DNA from: Urechis unicinctus | Lineage: Eukaryota; Annelida; Polychaeta; Xenopneusta; Urechidae | Direction of reading: 5' to 3' | Assembly: GCA_034190875.2 (NCBI GenBank) | Contig: CM067344.1 | Location: 14,712,149 to 14,776,148, forward strand | Length of the DNA stretch: 64,000 bases | Part shown: positions 51,234 to 63,459 of the stretch, piece after piece | Layout: each line of letters starts with the position of its first letter | Numbering within the stretch: the stretch's first letter is position 1 | Made by a program: the position numbers and the translations under genes | The notes under the pieces: model-generated | What the model saw: the letters and a program-made list of their open reading frames with translations, nothing else | What the model was told of the DNA's origin: nothing | Databases searched by the model: none

Positions 51234-54200
51234 TCACCATGACCTCTGACCAAAGCATGCACCAATGATTCGTCCGGCTGCAGCCAAAGTGAGGCTGTTT
51301 TCCTCCTGGTTACCCAGTTGTGTGTTGACTTCAACCAGATCGACGCCTTTTAGCATACCTGTAATAAGATCAGAGTCTTCTTGGGCTTCTGCATGTGAAT
51401 ATGTATAGGTCATGATTTAAACGCAAAACCCTTCTATCCAAAGTTCTGGTATAAACAGCGGAAGACACCAAATATTATAGACTCGTGCGCTAGCCGTTGG
51501 GTACTTACCCGTGGCTGCCAACTCATGGGCCACATACAAACCCTCACGCATCGTCAGCCCGCCAGCCACTGTAACAACAGAAGATTATGATACATGCAAA
51601 ATTGCCGGTACCCAATATCAGCTTTCCGAGTGCCGGTCACATTCCGCTCTAAATTTTATCGTTATTCTTTTTGGAAATCCATCATGGGTATCAGAGCGCT
51701 ACGAAAGCACTAAAGCAAAACCGAAAGTACAATTATTAATGATAGTAGTCCGTATATAACAACCTTTTGTTCCAGTACTTGGAGCAATAGCAGGATCCAG
51801 CGAATCGATGTCGTAACTGAGATGGATTGGTTTATCTTTTCTGAAAGAATACCAGCGGTAACAACTGACATTGTAAGTACAGCAGAAAGAGCCTACAACG
51901 GTTATTCATAATACTGGGGAATCACATCAGAAAACATCAACGAAGTTTTAACTTGAATCTTCGTGTACGGATTTAATCGTGTCAGCCATGATATGTAAGT
52001 CTCACTTGGGATTAACAGCATCTATTGCTTTTTTGAGCACCGCACTGATTCCCAACTTGTCGACATCGTGCATGGTGAAGCACGTTATGTTGTTGTCTTT
52101 GATGATGCGCTTTTCAGCAGGGTCCACGTCTCGTAGGGCGATATAAGCGACGTCCTTGGCATGCAGACTGCGGAGAAAAAACACACAGCTCAAACGCTGA
52201 TGGAAGCTATAGTTTATATGGATATACGCGTGATTTAAAACGGATTAAGAAAGACAAATCAGACTGAAGTTGCCCTCATTTCAGAGATGGCTGTAAAACA
52301 CAAATATTGTATAGCTACGCTTAGAATGCGTTGATGCCAGGCGGCCATAATATACCATGGAGTGATCCAGTCCAACCCTTCCATACGCGGAACCAGATGC
52401 TGGGTCTCGTGCAGCAGCAATGAAAGCACGATGCCATGCAGATTGCCACTGAGGGACTCACATGGAGGGTTGAGGTCGGCATGGGCGTCCACCCACACAA
52501 GGCACATGTCAGGCTCGGCCTGGGCATGCCCATGTACCGTGCCAATAGCTAGACTGTGGTCCCCTCCCAAGGTGAGCGCAATCTGTCCTTTTCTTACTAT
52601 GTCGGCGACTTTTTCAGATATCTGGAAAATGAGGGACGACGTGGGAAAAAACACAACAACACAAACATCATTAAATTAGATATTTCTATTGATTTGGTAC
52701 ATAACTTTCATTTTGATTTAAGGGGCCTTACAAATAAGGATGTTCCGAAGTTAGGAAGGTGTACAATGTGTAGTTTATAATTCCATCTTTATAATTATAT
52801 GTAGAATATAGCCTAAATCAGAAAGCATACGCGCACTTGCAGTCTATGCCACAATTGGCTGCAGGCCAGTCTATCACAAGTGGTCCCGCCCACGTGATTT
52901 ATTACGCTATTTATGTCCACCCGACTGTTGCATTATTTGATTGCTCCACAAATGCTGCGCGTGAAATGGACGTTGGTCTGTGTTATTTAGTGTGAGTGCA
53001 AGACCGATAGTTTCCCTAGTGCCGGCCGGTCTTTATCGAGTCACGTACAAAATACAACACCCAAAGGAATGTTTGCGATCATTAATTGCATTCAGTTGGT
53101 ATGGATCGATGGTAATCTTGATCGTTGGTCGGTTTGTCTTATCAACGGGAAGAGTGCATATCGATGTGACGTCCCAAGAGAGAAAATGAAAACGTTAAAC
53201 ACATTCCTTGGTCTACGCTGTATGTTAATGTAACATAAATTATGCAAATCACCAGATCACGCTATTGTTGAGTGCTTTGAGAGAGAAAAGATTGAATTTT
53301 TGCTTCGGGTTTCAAAAGCAAAATATAATCACAGATTTAAGAATTTGTTATGTATATACACTCGAGTTTATTTAAGAGATCGAATATAGAACGATGGAAG
53401 GAAAATGCAACTACGCTGTTTAACAAAAAATCAGTTAGACGAGTCACAGATAACAACTGGAGATGGTTTCATATAGGGTAAGGCGGGGGTAAGGCACAAG
53501 GCTTCCGTCTCATGTTAGTCCGGACGCATTGAAAATTAACATTATTTAACGGGGAATTGCTGAATTAAAAAAAATTGAGAAAACATATCAATGCAGAATA
53601 TAAAAAACAAAGCGCAAAACAAAACAATTTAACCAGTGCGTTTTTAATATTCCTGTTTATCACAGGGAGAGGGATTGTGTCTTCACTATACATATTTGAT
53701 AGAGCCCGTCAGACCTACCTTCTTACAGGCAGCTCCCACGTTGCGTGTGTTAGGTATAACAATATCCTCGTCTGTTTTGTGCGTCGTTTTCATATCTCTC
53801 AAACTGCAGGTCTCCATAGTCGTGAACGTTATGACCTATGGAATTGTACACATAATGTCGACATGGCCCAAAAAAAGGCGCTTAATACACCTGTTGTGGC
53901 AAATAAGTCCGAATGGTATTTTTTTTAATAAACGTAACATACCTAAATTTTGCAGATCCGACAGGATGCCAGATTCGCGAATATGCATAGGTGCCAATTC
54001 GACACCGGGTTTTGGCTGAAACAATTAAATTATCGTAGGAGTTTGTGGTCACGCGGAGATATGTACCCAATGTCAGTTGCCAATAACCATATTATGCGCA
54101 AATAATTTGACTTCATTACAAATATTAACAACGGACCTGACTCAATTAATCGAGCTCTTATGCGTTTATTTTTTTCTCTCTCGCTGACAATGCTCATAAT

Positions 54201-54427
54201 AGGTAAACCTATGTTTTATCAATCATGATTGATAATCAAATTACTATTTTACAAAGCTAAGAGCAAAATAATCATGGATGACAAATTGAACAATTACTTT
54301 ATAATAGAATTTTGTGTACTACCTGTCCTTTTTGGAGAGGTGCACCAAGCACACCAATGTTTGTCTTGTGAAAGTACCTCAGCCCACTTGCCACAGCAGT
54401 CCTCGAAATTCTTAGTAAAGTCGCCAT
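51234..54427 (-). CDS. Arginase, mitochondrial-type
   Basis: A manganese enzyme that hydrolyses arginine to ornithine and urea. Exons in transcript order: 54323-54427, 53943-54015, 53719-53835, 52356-52621, 52006-52167, 51764-51840, 51509-51568, 51234-51358; about 327 residues. The first 20 residues (MATLLRISRTAVASGLRYFH) are Arg/Ser-rich without acids, as in a mitochondrial presequence. Motifs are IGVLGAPLQKGQ, LTLGGDHSLAIGT, WVDAHADLNPP (Mn ligands D/H/D), LSGNLHG, SYDIDSLDPAIAP (two Asp Mn ligands) and GMLKGVDLVEVN. Exon 53719-53835 starts NVHDYGDLQF in one frame and ends IVIPNTRNVGAACKK in another. It has one base too many, with an AAAA run near 53774-53777 as the likely spot. All other joins are in phase. 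Confidence 0.93.
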
Positions 54428-55052
54428 TTTGTGAAGAGAATTGTCCGCGTCTAGTCTATACCAACAGACAGAGCTTTATATAGCCATTGTATCGAAAATG
54501 AAAGGATTCTAGATGCGTAGTCACACGAGGTTATTTCGAAAAGCTCTCTGAGTCCTATCAGACACTGGTTCATACTCTCTCACCCGCCTCCCCTGCCAAC
54601 GCAGTTCTGCTCATTGTGGTGGGGTTATTATTCAGGTGCGCAAAACGCAACATTTTCACTGAACTTTCATAATTACACGCAACCGAGACTCGCCTACTTC
54701 AGTGTTTACAATATCTTGCATGTTATGAATGTTATCATTGAGGGAGGAGGCAACCTCACATTCTCTCTATGAAATGCGTCTTGTGTTGATCACGATAGTG
54801 TATAAGCTAGAAGCCGCAATGAATCAGCGTGGAGAAGATGATATATATATGCAATGGTAGCGGGGCTAATGGACTTGTTCATGGCGGTTTCGCATCATAT
54901 GTTATCTTGTCCACTCTCTGTCCAGTAAAATAATCGTCAAACAATGACCTCGAGAATGACCTCGAGAATCTTCAGAAATGGACGCAATGACGTGGCATAA
55001 TCTACCGGGCCCTTCTCCGGTATATGCGACAGGGCAAGTTTAGATGCCCAGC
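54428..55052. promoter_or_regulatory. Arginase upstream region
   Basis: Arginase promoter and intergenic DNA. No clear TATA box or repeat was assigned. Confidence 0.35.
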
Positions 55053-58000
55053 AGTAAAGAAAATAGCGGTTCTGACGTATCTTACTTAATTCAATAATTC
55101 AGTATAGAAAATAGCGGTTCGGGCGCACCTTACTTAATTCAATAATTCAGTATAGAAAATAGCGGTTCTGTCCTAACTTAATTGAACCAACGGTGGCCAG
55201 TTCCGCTCATACAAGGTTTTCAATTTTTGCTCCCTGTCAAGTTAAGGTGACCCCCAACAGGGCTACGTGGCTGAAAGGTAGGTCCGGTCCAATCCCCAAC
55301 AGGCCAGACTCCGAGCTGGTAAATTAACATGAAGTAACGCTAAGGTGTCTACGCCTGCATCTCACCACTGACAAGCTCCCCAAAGTGTTTCACTCGTTGC
55401 ACAAGGTCATCAAAATTCCTGACATCATCTCTCAGCTCGATCTCCAAATCTATTTTCTCTTCTCTCAGATAATTTACTTCTTCCTGCAACTCTTTTGCAC
55501 AACCTTCAAGCTCAGCAATACGCCCTACGGTGTTCATTTCTATACATAAACCCTCGTTTATTTAACAGACCAGGTATATTCAACGCATAAAAGTCCATGC
55601 AATGAAATCACTGTATTGAGGTGGGTCGATATCACTCACAATCCCCTGGTCGGTGTAGAAGCAGATGCACCCAATTTTTCTCCGAAGTCTTCTAATGCTT
55701 CGTCTTTTCCACGTTGTATAAGTGCGGTTTTTTTCATTGATTGAAACAGTCTAGTATGCTTTGAAAGATCTAGCCTTAATTTCCCCCTTCATTTGGGTAT
55801 ATTTTGTTACCTCAGCTAAGACGAGTTTAAAATCATGATTGAGATATTGCCATCTTCAAGTGCTGTTGATACAATGTCAGCGAAGGTATTCAATTTGCTC
55901 TGTGCAAGAATGCAGATCTGATTATGTTATTTTACCTTGATGGTCAGTCGCCGACTGATAAATTTTCCAGCGATTCCATGTAGCCCACAAGCGGCCCCAG
56001 TAGCACCTAACACTGTGGCAATAAGTATGACAACTATAGTAGACATTATACCTACACCACTTGCGCCAAGACACATATCAGCAGTAACTAAAGCAGTGTC
56101 TACTGCATCCAATGAGTTACATGCACGGATATAGTACATAGTACAATCTCTTTCTCGAGGTATTGCTTCTTGAGGCTGATCTCATTCAACTGATAGCAGT
56201 TCAGGATATAGAGGTGCCGTCGGAACGGTTGGTTGTTGTTTCATAAGTCTACGCTGCAGTTGTTCTAAAGATATTTCAACAGCCCGCTGGTCAACAAGCT
56301 TACTTATCCCTTTGGCTTGGTTTGTTCCATTTATAATTGGGACCTAGTATCAGTATCAGCGCCCACACAAGAATACCGCCCCATACGAATGACCTTACCA
56401 CTTGATAACATGATATATCCACAGCTTGTGTCTCATGAGGTTTGACCCATGGCTCCATCACCAAATCACCACTCATATCCTCTGCACAGGGCCCCACTTG
56501 CTTCTGCCCAAATAGTAATCAAGGGCTTCTTCCGTAATTCTATATATTCTCTCATGTCCCTGTGCTGCTCTCTATTTCTGCCATCAACATACTTTTTTAT
56601 TAGCAGCACCCTTTAGTGATATTTGGTCTCCCAACCGAAGGATTTGATTATCTCGCATTTCGAGGTCTCCAGTCACCGTTATCCATTTTTTGTGAGTCAC
56701 CAATAGATACATAGGTCTTTGTTGCATACTCAGAGAAGTCGGATTGAGTACTCGTTTTTATTGACATCTTGTGAATTCAAGAACAACGCTAACAGGTAAG
56801 TCGTGGTTATCCAATAGCCTTCCTTTGTTATCGTGTAACTGAACCTTCAACTTATGCACAGTTCTGCTAGTAACACTCTTAGAGACAGGATTAGTGATGT
56901 TCACCAAAAGAGCCACCATCTTAGCCCACAACTTCAAGAAGAACAGTAGGCGCACCATCTAGTAAGTTGTGCGTGGTATTGACTTGATCGAGTTGGACAT
57001 AAAGTGTGTTGAAGATGCTAAAGTTGATGGCCGAGTAATCACCTGAATGAATCCAACGCCTACCGTCATCAAGACAAAGAGAAGTTTGTGATCCACTACA
57101 GGAACCTTAAGCTCTACCTATCGCTAGAAATGAAACTGACTAAGATACACTGCGCACTCTCATTCGACCAAAGCCCATGGATGGAGCCCTAGTTTAGGAT
57201 GACCACCAACCTACGTTAGGTTGCCAGCCAGCGACTTTGAGAAGGACCTGTACAAGCTGATGAACAACTCCTTGTTCGGTAAGACAATGGAGAATTTCCG
57301 AATGCGAGTCAATGTTAAGATTGTGCACTCGGCAGAAGAGGAAAAATAAGCGGGCTTGTGGCCAGTCCCGCCTATACCCTGCAAACCGCCCGGTGTATGT
57401 AGGCATACTCAACCTCTCCAAGCACCTGATGTACGACTTCTAATACAACAAAATGAAGTCCAGTAGCGACCTGCGCCTGCTATACACAGACACAGACTCG
57501 CTGCTTAAGGAGATCTGCACAGCTGACGTGTACGCAGCCATGCAGGCGGACTTCACCCACTTTGACACCAGCAACTACTCACCTGATCACACACTCAAGA
57601 CCATCACCAATTAGAAGGTCTTGGGAAAAATGAAGGATGAGTGTGCCGGTGTGCCTATCAAGGATCAAGGAGTATATGGGTCTGCGCCAAAAGATGTACT
57701 CAATCCTGATGTCTGACGCAGGTGAGATTAAAAAGGCTAAGGGAGTGGAGAAGGTTGTAGTGAAGAAGCACCTACAGCACGCGCAATACATGGAGACTCT
57801 GTTCACATAGAAGCAGTTCCGCCATGGGATGAACATACTACGCAGTGATGGTCACAAGATATATGGGCTACATGTCAAAAAGGTGTCACTCTCCCCATTT
57901 GATACATAGCTGTGGACAGTCACGAACGGCGTAGACACATTAGCCCCTGGTCACGTTAATTTACCAGCGTGGAGTCGGGCCCGTTGGGGGTCGGATCGGA

Positions 58001-58118
58001 CCCACCTTTCAGCCGCGTAGCCCTGATGGTGGTCACCTTAAATTGAAAGGGAGCAAAAATCGGAAACCCGATGGTTGAATTAAGTAAAGTGCGCCGGAAC
58101 CGCTATTTTTTATACTAC
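55053..58118. mobile_element. Polinton (Maverick) fossil, internally shrunken
   Basis: Inverted terminal repeats of about 150-215 bp are readable at about 55100-55316 and 57971-58118. The left end carries about three tandem copies of a roughly 50-bp terminal block from 55053. Remains of a protein-primed family B DNA polymerase lie on the plus strand at about 57030-57910. Minus-strand remnants include a short coiled-coil frame (55349-55537), membrane-segment frames (55927-56139, 56300-56497) and an unassigned frame (56758-56958). At about 3 kb it is far below the 15-20 kb of intact Polintons, so most of the element is gone. It is clearly broken, with many interruptions. Old, but the terminal repeats are still alignable. 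Confidence 0.75.
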
Positions 58119-58833
58119 TTGCCCAATGGAAATTATATCACATGACATGAGATAGAGAGAAGAACCAATTCATGGGTTTTATGAAAAGCGAGAGGAGAAT
58201 CTGCGTTGAATTTGCTTTCGGAATTGCGCCATCTGCTGCCGAAGCACAGATTCCATCCCGCTTCCTGACCACCTTGATTCTGAATTCAGGCGCTGGGAAT
58301 GTAAATTTCGTTGTGTTTCCTGGAACCCTGGTTATCCTTCCGCAATATTGTGCACTATCACTTTCCGTTTCCATGGCACAATGCCAATCTGCACAGCCTT
58401 CTGCTGGTAGCTGAGCGAGACATATCGACCGCAGCGGCAGTCGCAATATGGTGATAACCGCATTGTTGTTGTGCTTTTTTGTGGAAACAGGGAAAATTAC
58501 GAAATGAAAGCACATTTAAATATATTGTGATATAAGAGAAAGCTCACAATTTATCAGTCGGGGAGAGCTGTCATTAATTGGGAGGAGGAGGAGGAGGAAG
58601 ATAGGCCTCAACTTGGCGGGGAAGTCATTTCCCCCCATAGCTTTTAGGGTAAGAGTGTAAATATTTGTTGAGTGCATGATATTACGGAAACCCGTTCCTC
58701 CCCGGCATAGTACTTCCAATCAATGCGACTACGCAAAATGCGAGGAATGGCCTGAAGAGTAGAATAAATAGTAGTGAATCTGGTTCACTTTCCCCAGTTA
58801 CCCCCTAATCAGCTAATTCAAATGAAGTAACAT
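58119..58833. other. Intergenic DNA, nothing recognised
   Basis: No supported gene. Short open frames on both strands overlap each other and lack family signals. Confidence 0.5.
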
Positions 58834-60457
58834 CCCAGATAACACAACGCCAGCGGCCCGCTGGTGGCTACCGTCGGCAGTTCCCAGCTGAAGGTCCGCC
58901 GGCGGCACAACGGTGGCTCGTCTTCGGCTGGATGTCTGCCATCGCGCCATCTAGCTGCATCTTTGCAAATTAGTAACGACCTTCACCTTAGTTCAGTCAT
59001 TGAATGTTGGCGGGTATTTGGAAATTCGTAAAAATCGCTCAGTGTTCATCACTTCTACTGTGTTAGGTGAGTTGCAGTACTTTTATCCATTTGAAATACG
59101 TATTAAGATAATACATGGGATATGAAAACATCTAGTATTCATCGCATTTCTTTGTATTTGGTTGGTTTTTTTTCATGTAATTTTAGTCTAAAAAATATTA
59201 TAGTATTATACAGGGTAAATATTGACATTATAATGGTACACATATTTGGAACTTATTGCCTCTGACATTCCAAATAACACAAAAATATGCTATAAAAGTG
59301 AAATATTTCCACAATACATGTCGCATTCTTCCAAGAATAGGTCTGATGAAGAGGAAGAAGCAGAGCCAGCCCAGGAACTTCAGTCTGACATGTAGGAATC
59401 TCACCTGTACCACAGTTGTTTTGTGTTCAACCTGTGAAATCAAACCCACATGCAGTAATTAGTAACTTTAATGATATTTTCAACAGTGATTTAGAGGGAG
59501 ACAGTGTCAAAGCTTCACAGAAAAAGGTGTTGGCGCATCAGCCCCAAGTACCTCCTTGGTTTCATTACTATAGTTACAATATATTAGATTAATATGTAGT
59601 TTCACAGATATATATTGGACAATCCAATTTCTTGGATCTGAATAATTATACTATAGGTTAATATCTATGTAGCATCATTATCAATTTCAGGATCTGAATT
59701 GGTTAACTGGGGCATTGTTGTTGTCTGCTCTGCACAGTACTGTAGATGCTGACATAAATATACCTGCAGACCCCTTCGAAAGGTAAATTTGTATAATATA
59801 TATGTTTACACAAACTAGAAGAAGTTTCTGTTTGCAACTATTCGAGCTTAACACTTCACATTTTAACATCATTTCCATTACATACAGCAATGATGTGCAT
59901 AAAACTTTGTATCAAAGCAGTGATAAACTGAACATGCAGCATATATGGTATGTTGATATTTATTTACTTCAAATATTTACTTATGAATTTTCCCATTTGT
60001 TGGTTAGTTAGCTCTCAACCCTGGGTGTATATTTCATCAAAGAGGCGATCCACAGAATGATGGGTTCTCTATTCATAACAAACCTGGCCAGGCGGTTTAA
60101 CCCGTCTGATAGGCCCCCAAGCTGGTTCTGGGCAAGCTGACACTCACTACTGTTATTCTTGGTAGTAAATTTATACCACATCTTAAGGTTTTTGGTTTTT
60201 TCATGTTTAATTAATTAGATAATTTCATTTAGTGAATGTACGATTTGTCTTCTGAGGAAGAAATTTAGTTTTCTTAATAAACTAATTGAAATATGGTGTT
60301 GCTGTTCTTCTTTGTATATTAGTTTGAGGCATTTTTAAATACTTGATGAATTATCGGTGGGCCACTGTCGGCCCGTCGGCTTGCCACTATGAGCGGCTAT
60401 CAGCTGGTCACGCCACCGTCGGGCCACCGGTGGCCCATCAGCGTTGTGCTATCTGGA
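58834..60457. mobile_element. 1.6-kb non-autonomous element with GC-rich inverted ends
   Basis: The left end reads CCCAGATAACACAACGCC and the right end, reversed, TCCAGATAGCACAACGCTG. Both are followed by about 90 bp of GC-rich sequence with repeated CGGCCC/GGGCCA motifs, in contrast to an AT-rich interior. No transposase was recognised. One internal frame (59349-59460) is Lys/Cys-rich (CRNLTCTTVVLCSTCE) but unassigned. Target duplications are not clear. Confidence 0.6.
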
Positions 60458-62757
60458 ATACAGATCAATACCATTTGTTTCCAAATAGGAGATTTGCTTC
60501 CGGTTATTACTCGAAGATAAGCTGACTTACAACTGTCCAGCGATTCCTTCGAAATTCACCATAAAAAGTACAAAACTGAGATTTGATGAATATTGTGTTG
60601 ATATACAGGATTAGTTTACGTTTATATTCGTTTTCATTTGTTTGGGAATCTGGTATTTTTCTTATTAAGAGCGATACACAGGGACGCCAATTTTCCGCGG
60701 ATTCGCGGAAATCCGCGGATTTCGTGGCCGCCAGGACCATTTTTGAGATCAATGCAAATCCGAGGAGAAAAATAGGGGGGGGGGGGGCTTTTCCTTTTTC
60801 GGCAAATTTCCTCTTTATTTACAAAAACCTGTTGGCATCCCTGGATATAATGCCACTTAAAAATTAGTAAACTTAAGAGAAGAAAGGTAACAAGGTGATC
60901 AAGGCTGTCAAAGATGGTCTCGTCCAGTGTTGGGAATGCAATATGTGTCGGAAAAGGGTGTCAGGGAGAGGCAACAAACGGGTCTAAGTGTTTATATTCT
61001 CTGTGGCGAAACCTGAGGGAGCCGGTAACAGGGCGTCAACAGATCAAGTAATAGGACCGGAAATGAGAACAGGAACAGCAGCGCATCAAGCTCTGTCATC
61101 AACACGCCGAGCTTGTGTAAGGTGAGGATGGTTGGCTGAAGACAGTCGGTGAGGCAGGTTGAGGCGATGACCAAGGAGGGAAGAACAGTTTGTCTAGTGT
61201 TGGGGGTTGGGAAGAATTACAGGGTTATGATTGAATACAATCCTTCTTATGGATTATTCGAGATCCTTCGATTGTCGTTAACATGTAATCCAGGTAAATT
61301 CTAGAAAAATGTTTTCAATGAGGTTGCACTTATTGAATTGTACGCCCTTATCATGAAGAAGTTAAACTTCAAATGTGTGCCCTGTTCCAAACATCACCTG
61401 TCAAGAGATAGGATAAGAAATACCATATTACCCCAAGAGCCTTCCCACAAGCAGTTATACAGGCAATACTCCTACACACGACATATTAATCGTTGTAAGA
61501 TGTTAGTCATTGTACAGGTTTCAGCGAGATGATACTGAAGAGTGCAAAGCCACCTCCTGTTTCTTTGGCATTGTTGTTGAGACCCTTGGTGTCGCCTCTT
61601 TATTTAAACAGGTCTCACAACAAACGAGGAAAACACTTCGAAAACGAGGAGGTTATTCTAGTTACCGTTTTTGACATAAACAGCTACCTTGTTCCATGCA
61701 TATGAAATATTGAGACAGATCGTGTGGAAATATTGTCAAAGTCGTTTGATAATAATTGACTATCACAGTCATTTGGTTCAAATAGAATATAGACCACCAG
61801 TTAAATATATGTAAAAAGTATATGCTGATGACCAAGGAGCTATTTCGTGTGAATTAGGGCTTAAATTGGTTAGCTAACCTGAATCCCAAATAGTTATACC
61901 ACTGAGAGAAATACCATTGAACTACCGGGTTGGGGTCATACACTCGTATATATGTCTACGTGACCCCACCTGACTGACTAGCGAGGAAAATGTGACGCCA
62001 AGAGATAGGTATGTAGGTAACTTGGCAGGCAGGTAGGTAGGTAGATGGTAATTTAGCTAAGTGGCGAGGTAAGTAGGTAGCAACCTGTTGTGATTGATGT
62101 ATGTGCATGACAAATAGAAGTTTTAATCAGCATTATAATACAAACGGACACTAAAGTATGCAATGTTTTATTGCTTCTTTATCCAAATAATTCAGCAACC
62201 CACACCATATGGACAGCAAGTATAAAAGCAACATTAACATCCAAACATAAGCACAAATTGAGTTTGCTATAGATTATTTTAAAAGCTGTGTATATAAGGT
62301 GCTCTACTGGGCTGTCTCTCGTTTGTTGTTTACAGATTCAGAGCATGATTTTATTACTAAATCATCTCAATCACCAGGGATCAGCCGACATATATTTATT
62401 AGAATCCGCATGGTGGGAGTTCGGCTCATAAGATAACATGGCGCTTCCCTTAAGCGGATGTCCCCTACTGGGCGAAAAACGAAGTGTTTGCAGTAGGAGC
62501 CCCGAGAGGAAGCAGCACAGTGCGGGATGGATGGAATATTCCCTAAACTCAATATGTCCGGTAGTACTATGAACTCCTATATTAAAGGGAATTAAGATGC
62601 ATAGCATGAGATTTGCACAGCTGGCATATACACTGTGGTTATTCATGGAAAACGATAAAATAAGCTTCAATTTATATTCGTAGATTAGCCCAGTGAACCC
62701 GGTCAGAACATGGCGAGAAGCTGCTGACGCAGGGCACATTGGTTGGTAGCGGTAGGG
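60458..62757. other. Intergenic DNA
   Basis: No supported gene. A palindrome-rich TCCGCGGA cluster lies at about 60692-60722, a G-run at 60775-60787, and short GGTA-type repeats at about 62007-62080. The 3' UTR of the PLAC8-like gene probably extends below 62758. Confidence 0.45.
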
Positions 62758-63459
62758 TTATTGTGGCCAGCCGGCCGCATCCAACTCGCGGGACATCTGA
62801 CAGACGCTACAGAGGCCGCAGCACGTGAAGACAAGACAGTCGTTACACAGGCTTCCCTACAAAACCAAACATATGTCACACTGTCTGATACGAGTCGTCG
62901 AAAAAAGCATGCATTGGTTTGACAAGCAGAATTTCTTTGTGGTAAACTATTTCTACTGATTTGCCTATAGTTGTATTTATTATAACATGATAATGATATT
63001 ATCCAAATATGTAATTGATAGCATCTTACCATTAACATAATAACAATATTTTAACCATTAAATGAAATGCATTCCCATTGCATGTGTCTAATATGTGATT
63101 TATTATAACTAAATATTTTATACTTGCAATTCTTTCTCACGGTTATTGGGTCAGCAAACGATTTGATAAACATAACACCTCACAACTAATTAATAAATAT
63201 GTATGTCATTAACTGCGTGAAAATATAAAAAAAAATATCTTTCCCAACAAATTTAAGTACGAGAAATTAGTTTACTATTATTTGCTTCAAGCACGCTGGA
63301 CATAGTGGTAGGAACTAACCTGTATACCCAGCATGTATCGGACCTTGGCCCTCATTGCAATCAGGCCTCCTGGCATGACGCATGGAAGACAGCAATGCTC
63401 GCCCATGCGCTGTGACAGCTGACCCGCGAAGCATGGCAGACAGAACAGGGTGCACAGCA
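62758..63459 (-). CDS. PLAC8/cornifelin-like cysteine-rich protein, 3' exons only
   Basis: Two coding exons in transcript order, 63320-63459 and 62758-62856, join in phase. The first reads LCTLFCLPCFAGQLSQRMGE, then HCCLPCVMPGGLIAMR and VRYMLGIQ. The second reads GSLCNDCLVFTCCGLCSVCQ, then MSRELDAAGWPQ and TAA. The paired Cys clusters and the CxxCQMxRE ending are the PLAC8 domain signature. The exon with the N-terminal Trp-Ser-Gly and Cys-Phe-Asp segment was not found in the last 540 bp and may lie beyond the window. Family proteins are about 100-130 residues, and their molecular role is poorly defined. Confidence 0.85.

Noticed and set aside
60692-60722. TCCGCGGA palindrome cluster as a regulatory site
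   Set aside because: Short and isolated, with no neighbouring gene to give it meaning.
62703-63038. Longer minus-strand frame ending at 62703 as the PLAC8 C-terminus
   Set aside because: It is in another frame; the frame carrying the PLAC8 cysteines stops at 62758.
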